Of a stretch of 64,000 nt of DNA, positions 58,705 through 64,000 are shown one piece after another. Location of the stretch: assembly GCA_016699575.1 (NCBI GenBank), contig CP064979.1, positions 4,154,001-4,218,000 of the forward strand, read 5' to 3'. How positions within the stretch are numbered: the stretch's first letter is position 1; every line of letters begins with the position of its first letter. Origin of the DNA: Flavobacteriales bacterium. Lineage in GTDB: Bacteria > Bacteroidota > Bacteroidia > Flavobacteriales_F > PHOS-HE28. The translations under genes and the position numbers were made by a program. Below the pieces are notes generated by a model that made no database searches, was not told where the DNA came from, and worked only from the letters and a program-made list of their open reading frames with translations.

Positions 58705-58734
58705 CAAAGGTAACTATATTTGGTTTGAACCAAA
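58705..58734 (-). promoter_or_regulatory. Promoter of the DUF493 operon
   Basis: On the minus strand TTTG (58731-58734), an 18-bp spacer and TACCTTTG (58705-58712), a perfect TAnnTTTG box, 35 bp before the ATG at 58670. Confidence 0.65.
58719..58734. promoter_or_regulatory. Dyad symmetry TTTGGTT-TG-AACCAAA between divergent promoters
   Basis: A perfect 7-bp-arm inverted repeat with the two outward-facing -33 TTTG boxes as its arms. Confidence 0.6.
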
Positions 58735-58750
58735 CTCTTTCCTATGTTTG
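58719..58750 (+). promoter_or_regulatory. Promoter of the IS1595-type transposase
   Basis: TTTG (58719-58722), a 20-bp spacer and TATGTTTG (58743-58750), a perfect TAnnTTTG box. This places the transcription start near 58757, so translation must start at the ATG at 58771 and not at 58744. Confidence 0.65.
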
Positions 58751-58770
58751 GCCCATCAACGACAGCACCG

Positions 58771-59748
58771 ATGGCGACCACGAAACTAACCGGCTTCAAG
58801 TCCCTCCAAGACCTGCACGATTTCTTCCCCACGGAACAGTCCTGCATCGACTACTTGGCCAGCATCCGGTGGCCCGGCGGGAAGGTGACGTGCCCCTACT
58901 GCGGATCGGAGAAGGTCTATACCCTAAAAGGCAAGACTAAGCGTTGGAAGTGCGCCGCCAGTTCGAAGAAGGGAGCGGTGAAGTGCAACAGGCTGTTCTC
59001 CGTCCGCATCAACACACCCTTTGAAGACAGCAACCTCCCCCTGAAAACTTGGTACGTGGCTCTGTTCCTTGCCACCAACACATCCAAGGGGGTATCGAGC
59101 GCGAACTTGGCGAAGCTGGTGAACATCACACAAGCCAACGCTTGGCATTTGATACACCGCTGCCGAGAAATGATGAGGGAGGACGCCCCTCAATTGATAG
59201 TCAATGACACCGAGGTGGATGAATGCTACATCGGTGGCCGTGGGAAGAATAGGCCTAGGAGCAAGCGGGACAATGCCCGTGGTCGTTCGATGAAACACAA
59301 GACCCCGGTGTTCGGCATGCTCGAACGTGGCGGTCGTGTGGTGGCCAAGGTGGTGATAGACACGAAGGCTCGCACCATCCAACCTATCATGCGCCAACAC
59401 ATCGCCATAGGAACTACTGTTCACACCGATGAATACCTTGCTTACAAGGGTGTCGAAAAGACATTCCGCCACTTGGTGGTGAAGCATGGAAAGGGAGAAT
59501 ACGTCACATACCATCCAACCGGAGAGTACTCATCAACGAACGGAATGGAAGGTTACTGGTCACTTCTGAAGAAAGGTCTAAATGCTGTGTATCACAGTGT
59601 TAGCCCATTTCACTTGCAGCAATACGTTAATGAGTATTCGGCTCGGTACAACCAACGAAAGCAAAGCAACCAAGAACGGTTCGACAATGCCTTGAAACAG
59701 GCTGATGGAAGGACGATGCCTTATAACAAGCTGGTGGCGAAAAAGTGA
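58771..59748 (+). CDS. IS1595 (ISXO2-like) family transposase
   Basis: A 325-aa transposase. An N-terminal zinc ribbon has Cys41 and Cys44 (CPYCGSEKVY), Cys61 and Cys72 (KCNRLFSVR). The DDE domain (DDE_Tnp_IS1595) has VDECYIGGRGKN, VHTDEYLAYKG and NGMEGYWSLLKKG, giving D, D and E. No convincing terminal inverted repeats were seen near the ends, so it may be a solo or decayed element. Its base composition is visibly lower in GC than the flanks. The start at 58771 is set by the -7 box. Confidence 0.93.
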   Translation: MATTKLTGFKSLQDLHDFFPTEQSCIDYLASIRWPGGKVTCPYCGSEKVYTLKGKTKRWKCAASSKKGAVKCNRLFSVRINTPFEDSNLPLKTWYVALFLATNTSKGVSSANLAKLVNITQANAWHLIHRCREMMREDAPQLIVNDTEVDECYIGGRGKNRPRSKRDNARGRSMKHKTPVFGMLERGGRVVAKVVIDTKARTIQPIMRQHIAIGTTVHTDEYLAYKGVEKTFRHLVVKHGKGEYVTYHPTGEYSSTNGMEGYWSLLKKGLNAVYHSVSPFHLQQYVNEYSARYNQRKQSNQERFDNALKQADGRTMPYNKLVAKK

Positions 59749-59900
59749 CTTGAATGACTATGAACAAGAACTAACTTGACCTACATTTGTCCTAGGTAAA
59801 AAAGCCAAGCGGCCGCCAACCCTTTTCCGTCTTCTCTGCCCCGTTTGCAACCGCAGGTAGAGGTGAGTACTAGGATCGGCGGCCCACCTTGACAATAAAG

Positions 59901-59971
59901 TGGACCCGGGGGGAATCCAACCCCACACTCCCGATTATAAGTCGGGGCCTTCCAGCAAGAAGTCCGGGCCC
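59901..59971 (-). tRNA. tRNA-like structure, anticodon UAU, possibly degenerate
   Basis: On the minus strand 71 nt fold as a cloverleaf: acceptor GGGCCCG pairs with CGGGTCC (one G-U); D-stem CTTC with GAAG; anticodon stem CCCGA with TCGGG around loop CTTATAA (anticodon UAU, Ile AUA); T-stem GGGG with CCCC, loop TTGGATT. Deviations: pos 8 is G, not U; the D-loop lacks a GG pair; T-loop position 56 is G, not C; and no encoded CCA. Best read as a tRNA pseudogene, an unusual tRNA, or another structured RNA. Confidence 0.4.
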
Positions 59972-59981
59972 ATTAAGAGAG

Positions 59982-60006
59982 CCGCCCCCTGACCGGGGCG
60001 GTTTTC
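59982..60006 (+). terminator. Plus-strand rho-independent terminator
   Basis: CCGCCCC (59982-59988) pairs with GGGGCGG (59995-60001), then TTTTCG. It could end a plus-strand transcript from a TACATTTG box at 59782-59789, of about 210 nt, in a gap (59749-60030) with no ORF. Confidence 0.6.
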
Positions 60007-60030
60007 GTTGGTATCAGTCCATGATGCTCA

Positions 60031-60528
60031 TCAGATTTTGTAGAACACGCCGTTCTCGTATTTCACTGTCTTTCCGCGCCTAGCAAGACCGTGCAGGGCA
60101 TACCGCATAGGCTCCATGCCCTCGCGGTCCCTGCCATCCGTCAACCCGGCTTCCAACGACTTCGTTACCAACTGCTCGAAGGTGCCGGAGGTGAAGGCGT
60201 TCAGGATCTTCTCGCCCATGCCTGTCCAGTACCCGTAGGGGACAGTCTTCGCCCCCTTCGCCGGACCATCGTCTTTGGGCTCTACCTTCACAGCGCCGAT
60301 GCTGAAGGTCGCTGCCGATGCCCTCTTGAAGTACTCCGGGTCCACCATCAGGATGGCCTCCCGCCACTGGTCCATTTCCCGCTTGCTGTTGGCGGACTTC
60401 TCCGCCGCATCCTTCGCTTCCTGGTCGTACCGCTTGAAGTTGTCGCGCGCTTCAAGCATTCGCTTCGACATGAACTCGATAGCCAGCAACTCGCTGGGGT
60501 CTGGGTTGGTGCGGAGCTTAAAGGACAT
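60031..60528 (-). CDS. Hypothetical protein
   Basis: A 165-aa cytoplasmic protein with no recognised domain. The first 70 residues look like a coiled coil (LEARDNFKRYDQEAKDAAEKSANSKREMDQWREAIL). The C-terminal half contains GYWTGMGEKILNAFTSG and REGMEPMRYALHGLARRG, possibly winged-helix-like. It sits in an accessory pocket between an IS1595-type transposase and the exported protein at 60934. Confidence 0.5.
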   Translation of the reverse strand: MSFKLRTNPDPSELLAIEFMSKRMLEARDNFKRYDQEAKDAAEKSANSKREMDQWREAILMVDPEYFKRASAATFSIGAVKVEPKDDGPAKGAKTVPYGYWTGMGEKILNAFTSGTFEQLVTKSLEAGLTDGRDREGMEPMRYALHGLARRGKTVKYENGVFYKI

Positions 60529-60651
60529 GGTACCTGCTTTTCACGGGGCGAAAGCTAGGTCGATCCACAGGCCGAACACCACGGGACAAGCAAGATGCTA
60601 GAAAATAAAGACACGAGGGATGCGATCCGATCGACATAACTTACGCGCGCG

Positions 60652-60789
60652 ATGAACGAAAAGCCCCTGAAGTTGTCCGCTACGTTTGATGAGGTGTTGG
60701 CGATAGCGGCCAAGCACGTACCCAAGTCCAAGAAGGTCAAGCGCACCCCGAAGAAAGGGGTCACTAAGGCCAAGAAGTCGAAGGGATAG
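60652..60789 (+). CDS. Very small Lys-rich protein
   Basis: A 45-aa protein, MNEKPLKLSATFDEVLAIAAKHV followed by a strongly basic tail rich in Lys (KSKKVKRTPKKG). The SATFDEVLAIA core followed by a Lys tail recurs in small Bacteroidota proteins. Possibly nucleic-acid binding. The tail bears similarity to histone-like low-complexity tails, so homology cannot be argued from composition. Confidence 0.4.
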   Translation: MNEKPLKLSATFDEVLAIAAKHVPKSKKVKRTPKKGVTKAKKSKG

Positions 60790-60933
60790 GATATCCTACA
60801 ACCTGCGACTATCTAGGGGGAGCATGATACTAGGTTCAAAAGGAATATAAACACCTTGGCAAAAGTAGCCGGGCATCGGCGCCGGAGGGTCCACATTGAA
60901 CCTTCAGGGCGCGAAGGTGTACGGCATCGCGGA

Positions 60934-62061
60934 ATGAAAACCGGAATGATCCTCCGACACCTGGTCGCCCTGCTGGCTCTCAGCACAGGCGGCCATGCCG
61001 GGGCACAGGCCCAAGTCGAACAGGCAAAACCCGAAGCGCCCGCTGTGAGCAATAGTTACCAGGGCAATTGGGACAGCCGCAGCCTCAACTACGACAGCGG
61101 CTTCCTGTTGAACACCACCATCACCACCCCTGCGAACGCGAATGCGTGGGGCCTCTACTTCCAGAACGAGCGCAACGCGGCTTTAAGCACCAACAACGGC
61201 ACGCTGTCCACCAACGACAAGGCGCGCCTGCAGGGCATTGCGGACGACATGGAGGAAGCCGTACCGGGTTCGTTCGAGGCCGAAATGGCCACCTACTACT
61301 TGGAGTTCCCGAAGCCGGCCGGTTATGCGGCCTTGGACCGGGCCACTGCCAAGGAGCCCGCGCGCACTGAGCTCTGCGGCCCTAAACTGGCACAAGCCGT
61401 GGTCAATGACGATGCAGAAGGGATCCGCACCTGGAGCCTGGCACTGAAAGATCGTGGGGGCCTCGCCCCCCCCCTCCTGGATGTTGCGGCGGATGTTCTC
61501 GCCAGCGTGGACCGCGATGCCGTCCTGTTGGCGAACGGCGAAATGGACACCTACCCGCTTTGGGTTGAGCAATACGCACTATCGCTAAGGCCCGATGTTC
61601 TGGTGGTCCACCAGGCCGCCCTACCGGATGACAGCTACCGCGCACTTGTGTGGCGAAAGGCCCGTGCGGAAGGGAGCGTGCCAGGACCGGAAGTGGCGGA
61701 CTTCGTCAAGGCTTTGGCCACGCGCTCGCCCAGGCCTGTTTACCTGGCCCCCAGTTGCGATCGGCAGTTGCTGAACACCCTCCGCAAGGATCTCTACCTC
61801 ACCGGACTTGCCATGCGCTACAGCACAACCCGCGTGGATAACCTGCCCAAGCTCAAAGCTGTTTGGCCGACGCTTCGCAAGAACGCACAAGCAGGCCCGT
61901 TGAGCCGCAACTACGTTCTGCCAGCCATCACCTTGCGCGACCACTACCTGGCCATCGGCGACGAGAAGAACTACGCCCTGATGGATGCCGAACTCCTGCA
62001 ATTGGCGCGCAGCACCGGCACCGTCAACCGGCTTTACGAACTCGGCGTCCTGAAGCACTGA
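60934..62061 (+). CDS. Exported hypothetical protein
   Basis: A 375-aa protein starting MKTGMILRHL, with a signal peptide (LRHLVALLALSTGGHAGAQAQ). The rest is mostly helical (RLQGIADDMEEAVPGSFEAEMATYYLEFPKP). RDAVLLANGEMDTYPLWVEQYALSLRPDVLVVHQ is a Bacteroidota motif also met in membrane O-mannosyltransferase-like (DUF2723) proteins downstream of their helices. No catalytic residues could be assigned. It precedes the sigma factor by 2 bp, so it may be part of the regulated unit. Confidence 0.6.
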   Translation: MKTGMILRHLVALLALSTGGHAGAQAQVEQAKPEAPAVSNSYQGNWDSRSLNYDSGFLLNTTITTPANANAWGLYFQNERNAALSTNNGTLSTNDKARLQGIADDMEEAVPGSFEAEMATYYLEFPKPAGYAALDRATAKEPARTELCGPKLAQAVVNDDAEGIRTWSLALKDRGGLAPPLLDVAADVLASVDRDAVLLANGEMDTYPLWVEQYALSLRPDVLVVHQAALPDDSYRALVWRKARAEGSVPGPEVADFVKALATRSPRPVYLAPSCDRQLLNTLRKDLYLTGLAMRYSTTRVDNLPKLKAVWPTLRKNAQAGPLSRNYVLPAITLRDHYLAIGDEKNYALMDAELLQLARSTGTVNRLYELGVLKH

Positions 62062-62063
62062 AC

Positions 62064-62681
62064 ATGGGTTTGTTCGGCACCGATCACGCGAAGCTCAGCG
62101 ACGAGCGGCTCATGGAGCTGGTCGTGCGCGGTGATGAGCCCGCGTTCGGTGCGCTGTACGACCGCTACCAGCGCCGCATGATCGGCTATTTCCACCGCAT
62201 GCTATGGAACGACCGGGAACGCGCTCAGGACTTCCTCCAGGAACTCTACACCAAGCTGGCGAAGAACCCGGCCAGCTACGACCCTTCGCGTCCGTTCAGT
62301 ACCTGGCTCTTCAGTGTTGCGAACAACATGTGCAAGAACGAATACCGCAAAGAGGAGGTGCGCCGTGCTGCGGTACCGCACCTTAAGGCAGAGTACAACG
62401 GCGTGGCCGAAGCACGCAGCGGCGATGGTGTGGACAAGGAACGTTTCAACGATCGCCTGGCCGCCGAGCTCGACCGTTTGGACCCCGACCACAAGGCCAC
62501 CTTCACCATGCGCTACCACGAGGATATGGCCATCAAGGAGATCGCCGTGGCATTCAACATCAGCGAAGGCACGGTGAAGAGCCGGCTCTTCTACACCCTG
62601 AAAAAACTTGCGGAACGATTGAAGGAATTCGACCCGCGCTCACTGCACGAACATGGAACGCCGAGAACAGTACGATCCTGA
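62064..62681 (+). CDS. ECF RNA polymerase sigma factor
   Basis: A 205-aa sigma-70 family factor of ECF type. Region 2: LVVRGDEPAFGALYDRYQRRMIGYFHRML, then DFLQELYTKLAKNPASYDPSRPFSTWLFSVANNMCKNEYR. Region 4 helix-turn-helix: MAIKEIAVAFNISEGTVKSRLFYTLKKLAERL. It probably responds to an envelope signal and is held by the membrane protein encoded next, with which it overlaps by 29 bp, a strong sign of a sigma/anti-sigma pair. Confidence 0.93.
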   Translation: MGLFGTDHAKLSDERLMELVVRGDEPAFGALYDRYQRRMIGYFHRMLWNDRERAQDFLQELYTKLAKNPASYDPSRPFSTWLFSVANNMCKNEYRKEEVRRAAVPHLKAEYNGVAEARSGDGVDKERFNDRLAAELDRLDPDHKATFTMRYHEDMAIKEIAVAFNISEGTVKSRLFYTLKKLAERLKEFDPRSLHEHGTPRTVRS

Positions 62682-63594
62682 GGACATCGAATCGCTGCTC
62701 ATGGAGCGGCCCTTCGAAGAACTCCTCCCCGAGGAGCGCGCCTTCGTGCTGCGGCACCTGAAGGACGCCGACGAGTACGAGGCCATGCGCGCCACGCTGA
62801 ACGCGCTGCGCAACCTGCATGAGGACAACGAGCCCGTGGCAGCGGACGCAACTGTACGCGAGAACGTGATGGCCGCCTTCCGCGAGCAGCGGCGCCCACG
62901 GTTCCAGATCTGGTTGAACAGCGTCGGTGCGTTGTTCATCCCCGGGGAAAGCCGTGGTTTCTGGATGCCTTCGCTGCGCCTGGCCAGTCTTGCCACGGTT
63001 GTGGGGTTGAGCGTGTGGGGGCTTTACCGTGCGGGCTCCGGTGTGCAGGACGCTGGCTTTGCGGAACTGAACGAAGTGGAGAAAAAGGAGGCTCCTCCGG
63101 AAGCGCAGCCGATGCCCACGGAAGAGGCGAACGCCTCCTTGAAAGGATCCTCAATGGCAGATTCCGCTCACGTTATTTCCAACTGGTCAGCTCAAGCGGA
63201 TGGAGCTGTTCAAGCCGAACCGGCCGAGGAGGGTTCCTTGAAGAACATTGCTTTGGAAGATCTCACCTACGCTGATGCTTCAACCCACCTGCAGTCCGCG
63301 GACGAGGTCAGTTTGGACGAGGCAGGGGAGCCTGTTACGCACCTTGGTGCAGTAGCAATGGACACCACCGCGCCACTCAGCCCGGCGCGGACCACGAGTG
63401 CGGCTCCAGACGCGGCTGCCGCTCGCGAAGAGCAACTCGCCGAAGTAGCGGCGGTTTCCAAGAAGAAAGTCGAGATGGAGGCGGACAGCCGCCGCGAGCG
63501 GAAAAAGGACCAAGAGTTCAGGGCCGATGCTGAAGCAGCTTCAAGCCAAGCGCTCGATGCCAAACTGCTCACCTTGCAGAACGCCGCTTGGTGA
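62653..63594 (+). CDS. Probable anti-sigma factor (membrane-anchored)
   Basis: A 313-aa protein. The N-terminal 90 residues are cytoplasmic helices (IESLLMERPFEELLPEERAFVLRHLKDADEYEAMRATLNALRNL), like anti-sigma N-domains but without the ZAS Cys/His motif. A single membrane helix (LRLASLATVVGLSVWGLY) follows, then a long acidic Ala/Glu-rich periplasmic region with a Lys/Arg-rich end. Overlap with the sigma gene strongly suggests regulation of it; the signal is unknown. Confidence 0.75.
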   Translation: MERREQYDPEDIESLLMERPFEELLPEERAFVLRHLKDADEYEAMRATLNALRNLHEDNEPVAADATVRENVMAAFREQRRPRFQIWLNSVGALFIPGESRGFWMPSLRLASLATVVGLSVWGLYRAGSGVQDAGFAELNEVEKKEAPPEAQPMPTEEANASLKGSSMADSAHVISNWSAQADGAVQAEPAEEGSLKNIALEDLTYADASTHLQSADEVSLDEAGEPVTHLGAVAMDTTAPLSPARTTSAAPDAAAAREEQLAEVAAVSKKKVEMEADSRRERKKDQEFRADAEAASSQALDAKLLTLQNAAW

Positions 63595-63597
63595 GAC

Positions 63598-63924
63598 TTA
63601 CTGCACCAAGAAGTGCTGGGTGATGTTGAAGTCCCGTGCTTCTACACGCAAGGTCATTTCGCCCTTGGCGAAGCCTTGCTTATCGATCCGTCGGACCAAT
63701 TCGTTCTTCAGGGCCTTGCCCTCTTCGATGTAGAACACTTTGCCGGTGGCATCGGTGACGGTGATCTTCACCTTCCCGATGCGACGCTCGTGCAGAATGC
63801 TGATGTTGATCAGCGATGAGTTGCGCGTGCATTCAACGCGCACCGTGGCCTCCCCTCCTTTCCCTTCGGCGAACACCGGTGCCACTGCGAGCAGGCCGAT
63901 GGAAAGACAGATGGTGCGGATCAT
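63598..63924 (-). CDS. Small secreted hypothetical protein
   Basis: A 108-aa exported protein with signal peptide MIRTICLSIGLLAVAPVFA. The remainder is a beta-sandwich-like fold (VRVECTRNSSLINISILHE, KVKITVTDATGKVFYIEEG, MTLRVEARDFNITQHFLV), resembling a lone T9SS-type sorting domain or DUF3244. It lies 3 bp beyond the convergent anti-sigma gene. Function unknown. Confidence 0.6.
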   Translation of the reverse strand: MIRTICLSIGLLAVAPVFAEGKGGEATVRVECTRNSSLINISILHERRIGKVKITVTDATGKVFYIEEGKALKNELVRRIDKQGFAKGEMTLRVEARDFNITQHFLVQ

Positions 63925-64000
63925 GGGTTTCTTGGGCGAGGTGGCGAAGATACCCGGGACACTGGAAGCTGTAAAGACCTTCGACCGGTCAGCCCCCCGT

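Noticed and set aside
58680..59830. Complete IS1595 element with terminal inverted repeats
   Set aside because: No convincing matching inverted repeats were found around the transposase; only the transposase gene itself is called.
59749..60030. tmRNA or RNase P RNA
   Set aside because: The gap is too short and lacks a tag-peptide ORF or the conserved P-core motifs I would expect.

Overview
This 64 kb window is a dense, high-GC (roughly 60% by eye) chromosomal segment of a Bacteroidota bacterium, most probably a Flavobacteriales-like lineage. The evidence: five secreted proteins end in type IX secretion (T9SS) type A sorting domains; there are several TAnnTTTG/TAnnTTCG promoter boxes typical of the Bacteroidota housekeeping sigma factor; a GldI-like lipoprotein immunophilin sits beside an NrnA-type phosphoesterase; and DUF5723, dodecin, BatA-domain and TIGR02757 proteins are present. 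Most of it is core housekeeping. No rRNA, CRISPR array, prophage or secondary-metabolite cluster was seen.

Layout. 0-1.1 kb: two tandem SET-domain methyltransferases. 1.1-9.7 kb: three T9SS cargo proteins, an IS256-family insertion (3579-4957) that appears to have clipped a small gene, and a TIGR02757 protein. 9.8-17.7 kb: BatA-domain protein, dihydroorotase-like protein, a solitary GIY-YIG nuclease lying among palindromic repeats, TPR lipoprotein, def, ruvX, dapD and a family 9 glycosyltransferase. 17.7-22.5 kb: T9SS protein, CCA-adding enzyme, a pRiA4b ORF-3-like protein and miaA. 22.6-29.4 kb: an iron(III) ABC importer (binding protein, permease, ATPase) running into a TPR protein and a YdcF-like membrane protein, then a secreted nuclease/phosphatase, a DinB-like protein and an Mpo1-like protein. 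29.4-37.0 kb (minus strand): orphan metal-chelate binding lipoprotein, S41-like protease, pckA, DUF423, VOC, carbon-nitrogen hydrolase and a GABA-type aminotransferase. 37.3-43.4 kb: small protein, glutamate-cysteine ligase-like protein, ribD, thioesterase, dnaA, low-Mr phosphatase and a RsmI-like methyltransferase. 43.4-58.7 kb: outer-membrane and lipoprotein genes, two FKBP isomerases with nrnA, ndk, YugP-like protease, HerA-like ATPase, dodecin, DUF937, DoxX, PhoD-like phosphatase and DUF493. 58.7-60.9 kb: an accessory pocket with an IS1595-type transposase, a tRNA-like fold and two unknown genes. 60.9-64 kb: an exported protein, an ECF sigma factor, its probable anti-sigma partner and a small secreted protein.

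The most interesting signals are the dispersed palindromic repeats. One family surrounds the lone GIY-YIG nuclease gene, and an identical 33-bp copy is embedded in frame inside dapD. A different palindrome is embedded in frame inside the CCA-adding enzyme. This looks like a RAYT/REP-like or Rickettsia-palindromic-element-like phenomenon with a GIY-YIG protein as the candidate mobiliser, which is an inference. Also notable are the tandem SET proteins, one with a degenerate NHSC motif; a dihydroorotase lacking its HxH metal ligands; a symmetrical divergent promoter at 58.7 kb; and a tRNA-like structure with a UAU anticodon.
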